Below are positions 8,335 to 15,543 of a stretch of DNA of 64,000 bases, piece by piece. The stretch is from contig NZ_BBJU01000014.1 in NCBI RefSeq assembly GCF_000739935.1, forward strand, positions 62,001 through 126,000, read 5' to 3'. The notes beneath the pieces were generated by a model, which was not told the origin of the DNA, made no database searches, and saw nothing but the letters and a program-made list of their open reading frames with translations. The stretch comes from Agrobacterium rubi TR3 = NBRC 13261. GTDB lineage: Bacteria; Pseudomonadota; Alphaproteobacteria; Rhizobiales; Rhizobiaceae. Within the stretch, counting starts at the first letter, position 1, and each line of letters opens with the position of its first letter. A program made the position numbers and the translations under genes.

Positions 8335-8994
8335 ATGGTTTTGAAAACGAGACACGGTGTCCTCATCGCCGCTGTTACCGTAGGCTTGTCGTCGGGATTG
8401 GCGCTGGCGCAGGAGCGCGGACTGATCTGGGCTCCGGCAAAGAATTCCGACACGTCCTATTCGGCGCGGATCGGTGCGAAACTGCCCACCGAGACGCCCA
8501 TTCGTGGCGGGCTGGAGATGGGCATGAATGCGTCGGATGGCGGGGCCTTGGTCGACACGCCAGTGAAATTCTGGGGCACCGTTACGCTGTTGTCTTCCAC
8601 TCTGCCGGGTGCGAAGGTCGCAGGTGATATCGGTGTGTTGATGAACGCATTGACCGGCTCCAGCGCCTTGACGATGACGACATCGCAAAAACGCATCGCC
8701 ACCGCTGATCTGGATGTCGAATCCAACCGCAACATGACGGTGCGCTATGATGGCACAGCGCAGCAATGGAGCGGGCTCGATGTTTCGCAGTCGCTCCGGC
8801 TGACCCGCTCTGAGACCGGCACCGCCTTCGTTCTGACCGGTGCCAGCCGTGATAGCTTCAACGACTTCACCTCGAGCGTCGGTCTGGAACAGAAGCTCGG
8901 CGAGAACCTGACGGTGAGCGGGCATCTCGATCAGGGCTATCAGGAAGATCGTTTCCGTCCCTCCATTAACGCCCGCTACAACATTCGCTGGTGA
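8335..8994 (+). CDS. Exported beta-rich protein, unknown function
   Basis: A 219-residue protein with a signal peptide (MVLKTRHGVLIAAVTVGLSSGLALA, cleavage before QERG). The mature part alternates short polar and hydrophobic strands (YSARIGAKLP, RGGLEMGMNAS, VKFWGTVTLLSST, LTVSGHLDQGY) and ends in a C-terminal aromatic strand, INARYNIRW. That is the pattern of a small outer-membrane beta-barrel or of a periplasmic domain related to one. GAGGAAGAG stands directly upstream of the ATG. It is monocistronic and convergent with sthA (18 bases between the stops). No family name can be given with certainty. Confidence 0.78.
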   Translation: MVLKTRHGVLIAAVTVGLSSGLALAQERGLIWAPAKNSDTSYSARIGAKLPTETPIRGGLEMGMNASDGGALVDTPVKFWGTVTLLSSTLPGAKVAGDIGVLMNALTGSSALTMTTSQKRIATADLDVESNRNMTVRYDGTAQQWSGLDVSQSLRLTRSETGTAFVLTGASRDSFNDFTSSVGLEQKLGENLTVSGHLDQGYQEDRFRPSINARYNIRW

Positions 8995-9012
8995 GCGAAA
9001 GCGAAACGCTGA

Positions 9013-10425
9013 TCAGATGTCCTCGTTCCGCTTGATGTCGCCCATCCGGTTCCAGGCATCGAGACCGGCAATCTTGTAGGCCTCCGCAAGGGTCGGATAG
9101 TTGAAGGTGTTTTCGACAAAATACTCGACCGTGCCTTTAAGGTTGAGAACCGCCTGTCCGATATGGACGAGTTCGGTTGCCCCTTCACCAACAATGTGAA
9201 CGCCCAGCAGCCTTCGTGTTTTCAGCGAGAAGATCAGCTTCAACAGGCCGGTGTCTAGCCCCATGATATGGCCGCGTGAAGTCTCACGGAAGCGGGCGAT
9301 ACCGCATTCGTAGGCTATACCGCGCTCCTTCATTTCTTCTTCGGTCAGGCCGCAGGTGGAGATTTCCGGTACGGCATAGATGCCGTAGGGGAAATATTTC
9401 TGCGGCTCCATGCCGATGGCACCGACGGCGACGCGCGCCGCGATCCGTCCCTGCTCCATGGACGTAGAAGCGAGGCTTGGAAAGCCGATGACATCGCCTG
9501 CCGCAAAGATGCCGGGCACCGACGTCTCGAAGGTTTCGGGGTTGACCGTCAGGCGGCCGCGATTGTCCGCACTCAGGCCCGCTGCGGCGAGGTTGAGAGT
9601 ATCCGTGGCACCCATGCGGCCAGCGGCAAACAACACCATTTCCGTGGTCAGCGTGCGGCCGCTATCCAGCGTCAGCATGACCTTGCCTTCCGGCGTATGC
9701 TCGACCTTGTCGGCCTTCTGGCCCAGCAGCAGCTTCATGTTGCGGTCGCGCAGCTGATAGGTGAAGTCCTCGACGATTTCCTTGTCAATGAAATCCAGCA
9801 TCGTCGGCTTCGGATCGATGATCGTAACAGCCGTATCCAGCGCGCTGAAGATCGTGGCATATTCGATGCCGATGACACCGGCGCCAATGACAACCATGGA
9901 GCGTGGCAGCTTTTGCAGTTCCAGAATCTCGTCGCTGTCGATAACCGTCTTGCCATTGAAGGGCATATAATCCGGGCGGAAGGGGCGTGTGCCCACCGCC
10001 AGCAAGATGCTCTTACCCTTGACCAGAACGACCTCGCCATCATCCTTGGCGATTTCCATCGTGTCAGATGTGACGAAGGCTGCCTTGCCGCGAATATGGG
10101 TGACGCGGTTGCGAGCGAATTGGTGCTCCAGCACTTCGACTTCATGATCGAGCGTGATCAGCAGGCGGCGGCGCAGGTCTTCGGCGCTGATTTCCTGCTT
10201 GACCCGATAGGAACGGCCATAAAAACCGCGTTCGCGCCAGCCGGAAAGATTGAGCGCCGTCTCGCGCATCGTCTTGGAGGGAATGGTGCCGGTGTGAACC
10301 GAGACGCCGCCGACACGGCTGCCTTTTTCGATGACCAGGACTGTTTTATCCAGCTTTGCGGCCTGGATGGCAGCGCGTCTGCCTGCGGGACCGCTACCGA
10401 CAACAACAAGATCATATTGGATCAT
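9013..10425 (-). CDS. sthA: Soluble pyridine nucleotide transhydrogenase
   Basis: SthA transfers hydride between NADPH and NAD in the cytosol and drains excess NADPH. The 470-residue flavoprotein has the FAD-binding GSGPAGRRAA at the N-terminus, the NAD-binding VIGAGVIGIEYA near residue 180, and the C-terminal dimerisation domain (YFVENTFNYPTLAEAYKIA). Decisive is the active-site region HTGTIPSKTMRE: the first redox cysteine of lipoamide dehydrogenases is Thr here and the second is absent, as in SthA. Start: the ATG at 10425 (MIQYDLVVVGSGPAG); the longer frame upstream looks non-coding. Gnd at 24.6 kb is a likely NADPH source in the same window. Confidence 0.94.
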   Translation of the reverse strand: MIQYDLVVVGSGPAGRRAAIQAAKLDKTVLVIEKGSRVGGVSVHTGTIPSKTMRETALNLSGWRERGFYGRSYRVKQEISAEDLRRRLLITLDHEVEVLEHQFARNRVTHIRGKAAFVTSDTMEIAKDDGEVVLVKGKSILLAVGTRPFRPDYMPFNGKTVIDSDEILELQKLPRSMVVIGAGVIGIEYATIFSALDTAVTIIDPKPTMLDFIDKEIVEDFTYQLRDRNMKLLLGQKADKVEHTPEGKVMLTLDSGRTLTTEMVLFAAGRMGATDTLNLAAAGLSADNRGRLTVNPETFETSVPGIFAAGDVIGFPSLASTSMEQGRIAARVAVGAIGMEPQKYFPYGIYAVPEISTCGLTEEEMKERGIAYECGIARFRETSRGHIMGLDTGLLKLIFSLKTRRLLGVHIVGEGATELVHIGQAVLNLKGTVEYFVENTFNYPTLAEAYKIAGLDAWNRMGDIKRNEDI

Positions 10426-10669
10426 CAAGAAAACCCCGGGACAGAAATTCGATGGCCGGACTGAATGTTTCCAGCGCGGAGGCGTCGCTGCTCGGAAAAG
10501 CCTGATGCCATCCTGATACGGAATTGATTCCCGCGTCGCCGCACCAAGAGTGCAATGCAACAAATGCCCGCGTCAATCTGTAGCGGAAGAATCTGACGGA
10601 TTCGTAACCAACGCAGCAAAAGGCATAAAATGAGGCCGGTTTAATTTCCAACTGTTGCCGGTGCGCCAG

Positions 10670-11209
10670 TTAGGGCTGATCGTTGCCGTTTTCCCGGCGC
10701 AGGTGGAGCTTTGCGATGTCTTCGCGCAGCAGGGCAAGCTCTGCCAGGACCTTGCCGTCGATCTTTTCATGCAAAGACAAGACTTCGAGTTCGGCCTTGA
10801 GATTGACCTCGTAATCCTTGGCCGCTTCGAACCGGTCACGCATGCCCTGCCGGTTCTGCGACATCATAATGATAGGTGCCTGAATGGCGGCCAGCATGGA
10901 CAGGATAAGATTGAGAAAAACGAAGGGGTAGGGGTCGAAAGCCTGGCTTGTCAGCACCACGGTGTTGATGATGGCCCAGACCACCAGAAACACCATGAAG
11001 CTGATGATGAAGCCCCAGGAACCGCCAACCCGCGCTATGCCATCCGCCAATCGCTCCCCGAGCGACGAGTCTTTCGAAAATGCCGCATTGGTGTCTGTGG
11101 AAATGAGCTTTCTCTGGTGGGTGACATCCAGAATGCGCCGCTCTACCTCGCCGATCTCCCTAGAGGAACGCTTGAAATGCGAGGCGATGTAATCGGTAAC
11201 AGCAGGCAT
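10670..11209 (-). CDS. DUF1003 membrane protein
   Basis: A 179-residue protein of the DUF1003 family. After a polar N-terminus (VERRILDVTHQRKLIS, typical of the family) come two hydrophobic segments, WGFIISFMVFLVVWAIINTVVL and YPFVFLNLILSMLAAIQAPIIMMS. Then follows NRQGMRDRFEAAKDYEVNLKAELE, a coiled-coil-like tail with LHEKIDGKVL. The family is widespread, located in the inner membrane and functionally undefined. GGAG stands 7 bases before the ATG. It is separated from sthA by about 245 bases without a gene, and convergence or operon structure gives no clue to its job. Confidence 0.9.
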   Translation of the reverse strand: MPAVTDYIASHFKRSSREIGEVERRILDVTHQRKLISTDTNAAFSKDSSLGERLADGIARVGGSWGFIISFMVFLVVWAIINTVVLTSQAFDPYPFVFLNLILSMLAAIQAPIIMMSQNRQGMRDRFEAAKDYEVNLKAELEVLSLHEKIDGKVLAELALLREDIAKLHLRRENGNDQP

Positions 11210-11383
11210 CTCGGTCTCCAGTCAGGTTCATAAAAGCGGGGAATAACGGGTTCGGTACTCCTGACGGGATAGACCCGAGCACTGCCGAATTCAAATGAAT
11301 TCAATGACAGGTTTTGGAAGGCGTACGCTGTTTTTGCAGAGAGTTTAACGGCCTGCGTTGCGTGACGCGGGAAGCCACGGTAA

Positions 11384-13072
11384 ATGAGAAGCATGAGCCA
11401 GATACACACCAATCCCAATATCTTGCGAATTGCCGTCGGGCAGTTCAACCCCACCGTCGGCGATGTCTCGGGCAACCTTGCCTTGGCCCGCCAAGCACGC
11501 GCCGATGCCGCTTCGCAAGGGGCTGATCTGCTGCTTTTGTCAGAACTTTTCATCTCCGGCTACCCGCCGGAAGACTTGGTCCTGAAGCCATCCTTTCTGA
11601 AGTCTTGCCTGAAGGCGGTGGAAGAACTGGCCGCGGAAACGGCGGATGGCGGGCCGGGCGTGATCATCGGCTTCCCGCGTCAAGGTGACACGGGGCGGCA
11701 TAATTCCGTGGCGCTGCTGGATGGCGGCAAAATACTGGCTTTGCGCGACAAGGTCGATCTGCCAAACTATGGCGAGTTCGACGAGAAGCGTGTTTTCTCC
11801 GAAGGCTCTATTTCCGGTCCCTACAATTTCCGGGGCGTTCGCATCGGCATTCCGATCTGCGAGGAAATCTGGAACGACCTTGGCGTCTGCGAAACGCTGG
11901 CCGAAAGCGGCGCTGAAATTCTGCTGGTGCCTAATGGCTCGCCCTATTATCGCGGCAAGGTGGATGTGCGCCATCAGGTGGCCTTGCGACAGGTCATCGA
12001 AAGCGGCTTGCCGCTCGTCTTCGTCAACCAGGTCGGTGGGCAGGATGAGCTTGTGTTCGATGGCGCGAGCTTCGCCTTCAACGCGGACAAGACGCTAGCC
12101 TTCCAGATGAGCCAGTTTGAATCGACGCTTTCTGTCACGGACTGGAAGCGTACCGAACAGGGTTGGCATTGCAGCGAAGGACCGTTCTCGCAGATACCCG
12201 AGGGCGAGGAGGCTGATTACCGCGCCTGCATGCTGGGCTTCCGCGATTACGTCAACAAGAACGGTTTCAAAAGCGTGGTGTTGGGTCTTTCCGGCGGTAT
12301 TGATTCGGCCATCTGCGCAGCCATTGCGGTGGATGCGCTGGGTGAGGAGCGGGTGCGCTGCATCATGCTGCCCTATCGCTACACATCAGAGGATTCGTTC
12401 AAGGATGCGGCGGATTGCGCGAAAGCGCTGGGCTGCCGCTATGATATCGTGCCGATTGCCGATCCGGTCGATGGCTTCCTGTCTTCGTTGGCGGAACTGT
12501 TCGAAGGCACGGAAGAGGGCATCACCGAAGAGAACCTTCAGAGCCGCGCGCGCGGCACCATTCTCATGGCCGTTTCCAACAAGTTCGGCTCCATGGTCGT
12601 GACGACGGGCAACAAGTCCGAGATGTCGGTGGGTTATGCCACGCTGTACGGCGATATGAATGGCGGCTTTAACCCGATCAAAGACCTTTACAAGATGCAG
12701 GTCTACGCCATCTCCGCCTGGAGAAACAGCCACGTGCCACCAACGGCGCTTGGCCCTTCCGGCGAGGTCATTCCAGCCAACATCATCTCCAAAGCGCCAT
12801 CGGCGGAATTGCGCCCCAACCAGACCGATCAGGATTCGCTACCGCCTTATCCGGTGCTGGACGATATTCTGGAGTGCCTGGTGGAGCAGGAAATGTCAGT
12901 GGAAGATATCGTCGCACGTGGCCACGACATCGCAACCGTCCATCGCATCGAGCATCTGCTCTATCTAGCAGAATACAAACGCCGCCAATCCGCGCCGGGC
13001 GTGAAGATCACGAAGAAGAATTTTGGTCGTGATCGGCGCTACCCGATTACTAACCGCTTCAGGGATCGATGA
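11384..13072 (+). CDS. nadE: Glutamine-dependent NAD+ synthetase
   Basis: NadE makes NAD from deamido-NAD, ATP and ammonia taken from glutamine. The 562-residue enzyme is the long two-domain form: an N-terminal nitrilase-type glutaminase with the Glu-Lys-Cys triad (SELFISGYPPEDL, LRDKVDLPNYGEFDEKR, IPICEEIWND), then the synthetase domain with the P-loop SGGIDSA and the segment GNKSEMSVGYATLYGDMNGG. The ATG at 11384 has GGGAAG about 9 bases upstream; the ATG at 11393 (MSQIHTNP) is possible. The stop TGA at 13070-13072 is one base before the GTG of the next gene, so the two are almost certainly co-transcribed. Confidence 0.96.
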   Translation: MRSMSQIHTNPNILRIAVGQFNPTVGDVSGNLALARQARADAASQGADLLLLSELFISGYPPEDLVLKPSFLKSCLKAVEELAAETADGGPGVIIGFPRQGDTGRHNSVALLDGGKILALRDKVDLPNYGEFDEKRVFSEGSISGPYNFRGVRIGIPICEEIWNDLGVCETLAESGAEILLVPNGSPYYRGKVDVRHQVALRQVIESGLPLVFVNQVGGQDELVFDGASFAFNADKTLAFQMSQFESTLSVTDWKRTEQGWHCSEGPFSQIPEGEEADYRACMLGFRDYVNKNGFKSVVLGLSGGIDSAICAAIAVDALGEERVRCIMLPYRYTSEDSFKDAADCAKALGCRYDIVPIADPVDGFLSSLAELFEGTEEGITEENLQSRARGTILMAVSNKFGSMVVTTGNKSEMSVGYATLYGDMNGGFNPIKDLYKMQVYAISAWRNSHVPPTALGPSGEVIPANIISKAPSAELRPNQTDQDSLPPYPVLDDILECLVEQEMSVEDIVARGHDIATVHRIEHLLYLAEYKRRQSAPGVKITKKNFGRDRRYPITNRFRDR

Positions 13073-13073
13073 T

Positions 13074-13913
13074 GTGACCGAAAAGCTTCGCAGTTCCGTT
13101 GAAATCTTCAACATCCGCACACGGAAAAACCGGGTGGTCTGGCAGACGTCCGAACTGTTCGAAGCGCCCAACTGGTCGCCGGATGGTACGTATCTTTTGC
13201 TGAACAGCGAGGGGTTGCTCTACCGCCTGTCACTGACTGGTGATGCGGCAATCGAAAAGGTCAATACGGGCTTTGCCAGCGAGTGCAACAACGACCACGG
13301 CATTTCGCCGGATGGTTCGCTTTATGCCATTTCCGACAAGGTGGAGTTCGGCAAAAGCACGATTTACCTGCTACCCGCCAGCGGCGGTACGCCGAGGTTG
13401 ATGACGCATAATCTGCCGTCCTACTGGCATGGCTGGTGTCCCGATGGCAAAAGCTTTGCCTATTGCGGCATCCGCGATCAGGTCTTCGATATCTATTCGA
13501 TGGACGTGGAGACAGCGACGGAGACACGGCTGACCCACGGCGAGGGGCGCAATGACGGGCCCGACTATTCGGCGGATGGGCAGTGGATTTATTTCAACTC
13601 CAGCCGTACAGGGTTGATGCAGATCTGGCGCGTGCGTGTGGATGGATCAGCGGTCGAGCGCGTGACGGACAGCCAATATGGCGACTGGTTTCCGCATCCG
13701 TCACCGAGAGGTGACAAAGTGGTTTTCGTTTCCTACGACGCTGACGTGTTCGATCATCCCCGCGATCTTAGTGTCCGTGTACGGCTGATGGATGTGGATG
13801 GAAGCAATGTGGAGACGCTTTTCGAACTCTTCGGCGGGCAGGGAACGATGAATTCTCCCAATTGGTCACCAGGTGGTGATGAGTTCGCCTATGTCAGATA
13901 CTTTCCCGAATAG
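13074..13913 (+). CDS. TolB-like beta-propeller protein
   Basis: About 279 residues with six tandem PD40-type repeats: NWSPDGTYLLL, GISPDGSLYAI, GWCPDGKSFAY, DYSADGQWIYF, HPSPRGDKVVF and NWSPGGDEFAY, at a regular spacing of roughly 40 residues. This makes a six-bladed propeller like the C-terminal half of TolB. There is no signal peptide, so it is probably cytoplasmic, unlike TolB itself. Start: GTG at 13074 with CAGGGA 8 bases upstream, one base after the nadE stop. The role is unknown; coupling to nadE is the only context. Confidence 0.82.
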   Translation: MTEKLRSSVEIFNIRTRKNRVVWQTSELFEAPNWSPDGTYLLLNSEGLLYRLSLTGDAAIEKVNTGFASECNNDHGISPDGSLYAISDKVEFGKSTIYLLPASGGTPRLMTHNLPSYWHGWCPDGKSFAYCGIRDQVFDIYSMDVETATETRLTHGEGRNDGPDYSADGQWIYFNSSRTGLMQIWRVRVDGSAVERVTDSQYGDWFPHPSPRGDKVVFVSYDADVFDHPRDLSVRVRLMDVDGSNVETLFELFGGQGTMNSPNWSPGGDEFAYVRYFPE

Positions 13914-13927
13914 AGTTCTAAAAGCAC

Positions 13928-13962
13928 AAAAAAAGCCCGACTGGAGAAATCTCCCGTCGGGC
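13928..13962 (-). terminator. Rho-independent terminator (minus strand)
   Basis: On the minus strand the 7-bp stem GCCCGAC/GTCGGGC, extended by GGGAG/CTCC inside the loop, is followed by T7. It terminates the small membrane protein gene at 13987-14154. On the plus strand there is no T-run behind it. Confidence 0.88.
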
Positions 13963-13986
13963 CCGATATCGGTCAATCCATGGTTC

Positions 13987-14154
13987 TTAGAACACTGCGA
14001 GATACTTCAGCAGGGAAATAATACCGATGATGATTACGATGACCTGTGCGATCTGCTTCGCGCTGCCGCCAACGGGCAGGCGGTTGATCAGCCAAAGAAT
14101 GAGTACGATGACCAGAAATGTGATCAGAATACTTACGAGTGCGCCTGTAGCCAT
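13987..14154 (-). CDS. Small two-helix membrane protein
   Basis: A 55-residue protein with two transmembrane helices (LVSILITFLVIVLILWLINRL, joined by PVGGSAKQ to IAQVIVIIIGIISLLKYLAVF). Similar small membrane proteins of unknown function (Thivi_2564-like) are common in proteobacteria and carry the same L-P-x-G-G-x-A-x-x-I linker; I assign this by eye only. GGAG stands 10 bases before the ATG, and a terminator follows at once, so it is monocistronic. It is too short to be found by length filters but is well supported by composition, ribosome binding site and terminator. Confidence 0.82.
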   Translation of the reverse strand: MATGALVSILITFLVIVLILWLINRLPVGGSAKQIAQVIVIIIGIISLLKYLAVF

Positions 14155-14281
14155 ATGTCCCAGCTCCTAGTTATAAATCTGTAACGGTCGATCACCGTTC
14201 CGTGAGTAAAAGCACAAACGGGTATTTTGGTTCCATTGTGCAAAATGTAATTTCTGAAAATTCGAAATTAAGGAAATGGGC

Positions 14282-14704
14282 GTGAGCGAAGTCAGGGTAA
14301 AGAAGCGCGAGACCGGTGCTACCGCAACATTGGGGCGCAACGGTCACCCGCAGATCGCGACGCCGACCGGCGGTGCACTCGCCGTCGTCACGGCTGCGTC
14401 CGAGCCCGGTTTCAATCCGCTCGACCTGCTCTACTCCTCGCTCGCCGCCTGTCTGGTGCTGAGCGCTCGCATCGCGGCCAGCCGCATGGGGGTGCTAGAC
14501 CGTTTCGAAAGCGTTGAGGCGCGGGTGACTGGCGAGAAGTCCGAGGGCGAGCCCGCGCGGATCACGCATTTCGAGATGCGTCTTAACATTACTGGCAATT
14601 TCGATGCGCAGATGAAACAGGCTATCGCCCATCAGGCCGAAGAGATTTGCACCGTCAGCAACACGCTGCGTAGTGACGCCGCGTTCAATCTCTCCGTCGA
14701 ATAA
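14282..14704 (+). CDS. OsmC-family protein
   Basis: A 140-residue member of the OsmC/Ohr fold, whose best-known members reduce organic hydroperoxides with two cysteines. The candidates here are Cys57 (LAACLVLSARI) and Cys123 (EEICTVSNTL), at the positions expected for the family. The GFNPLDLLYSSLAAC segment is the characteristic helix. Start: GTG at 14282 with AGGA 7 bases upstream; the ATG at 14276 is too close to that site. The stop abuts the stop of the convergent deformylase-like gene with no base between. OsmC subfamilies such as YhfA are not peroxidases, so the function is not certain. Confidence 0.88.
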   Translation: MSEVRVKKRETGATATLGRNGHPQIATPTGGALAVVTAASEPGFNPLDLLYSSLAACLVLSARIAASRMGVLDRFESVEARVTGEKSEGEPARITHFEMRLNITGNFDAQMKQAIAHQAEEICTVSNTLRSDAAFNLSVE

Positions 14705-15208
14705 TCAGCGCTGTGCCTTTTCCCATTTGCGGATCAAGCGATCGCGCTTGAGTTTCGACAGGCGCTTGAGCCAGAATATACCGTTCAACTGGTCGATCTC
14801 GTGCTGGATGCAGATGGCGTGAAAACCCTCCGCCTGCTCTTCGCGCCACTGGCCGGAGACATCCTGAAAACGCAGCGCCACCTTGGAGGGGCGATCCACC
14901 TCTTCGGTGAAGCCCGGCATGGATACGCTGCCTTCCATGTGGCGCATGGTTTCATCAGACGTCTCCAGAATCTCTGGATTGACATAGGTCCTGACATCAC
15001 CAGGTTTCAGCTCCAGCACGAAGAGGCGTTGCAGCACGCCAATATGCGCGGCGGTAATACCGACGCCGGGGGCGGCGCGCATCGTTTCCAGCAAATCCTG
15101 TGCAAGCTGCGCCAGTTCAGCCCCGAACTCAGTCACGGGCTCGCAATAGGAGCCAAGCGCCGGATGCGGGTAGAACACGATAGAACGAGTTGGCATGGGA
15201 CGTTCCAT
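14705..15208 (-). CDS. Peptide deformylase-like protein, metal site degraded
   Basis: A 167-residue protein with the overall peptide deformylase layout, but all three signature motifs are altered. Motif I, usually GxGLAAxQ, is GVGITAAH (residues 48-55). Motif II, usually EGCLS, is EGSVS (92-96), so the metal-binding cysteine is Ser94. Motif III, usually HExDH, is HEIDQ (136-140), so the second histidine ligand is Gln140. Only one of three metal ligands remains, so ordinary deformylase activity is unlikely. It is the last gene of a three-gene unit with the FdhF-like oxidoreductase and the small winged-helix-like protein; the gap to the latter is 5 bases. A true def gene must exist elsewhere. 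An ATG at 15196, preceded by GGAA, is an alternative start. Confidence 0.85.
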   Translation of the reverse strand: MERPMPTRSIVFYPHPALGSYCEPVTEFGAELAQLAQDLLETMRAAPGVGITAAHIGVLQRLFVLELKPGDVRTYVNPEILETSDETMRHMEGSVSMPGFTEEVDRPSKVALRFQDVSGQWREEQAEGFHAICIQHEIDQLNGIFWLKRLSKLKRDRLIRKWEKAQR

Positions 15209-15213
15209 TTATT

Positions 15214-15543
15214 CTATTCGGCTGCAAGCGAGCTCTTGAGCAGGATTTGGGAGGCAGATGAAGCAAGGGACGATGCCTCATCCGTCAGTTCCACCCATGT
15301 TCGCTGCGTGCGCGCATCGCGCTTGACGATGGTCAGCATCCGACCAGACAGCGCGTTGATTTCCCGCAGCACCAGCGCGTGCGCAATGCCGAGCTTGTTG
15401 GAAAGACTGCGGCTGTCATTGCCGATGCCGAGGTGGACCGCTGCAATGAGCGCGGCCCCGGTGGCGTCGAGCGCAACCGGGGCCGTTTGGCTGATCTGTT
15501 CCGCAACGGCCAGAAAGCGCGCAGCGGATTGATCGTCATTCAT
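15214..15543 (-). CDS. Small winged-helix-like protein in the fdhF operon
   Basis: A 109-residue, mostly helical protein. The stretch from SLSNKLGIAHALVLREINALSG to MLTIVKRDARTQRTWVELTDEA looks like a MarR-type winged helix: recognition helix, a two-stranded wing, then the L-T-D-E motif often seen after the wing. I base this on pattern only. Its ATG overlaps the fdhF stop by one base (TGATG), so it is translationally coupled to the oxidoreductase. It may be a local regulator or an accessory subunit. Confidence 0.7.
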   Translation of the reverse strand: MNDDQSAARFLAVAEQISQTAPVALDATGAALIAAVHLGIGNDSRSLSNKLGIAHALVLREINALSGRMLTIVKRDARTQRTWVELTDEASSLASSASQILLKSSLAAE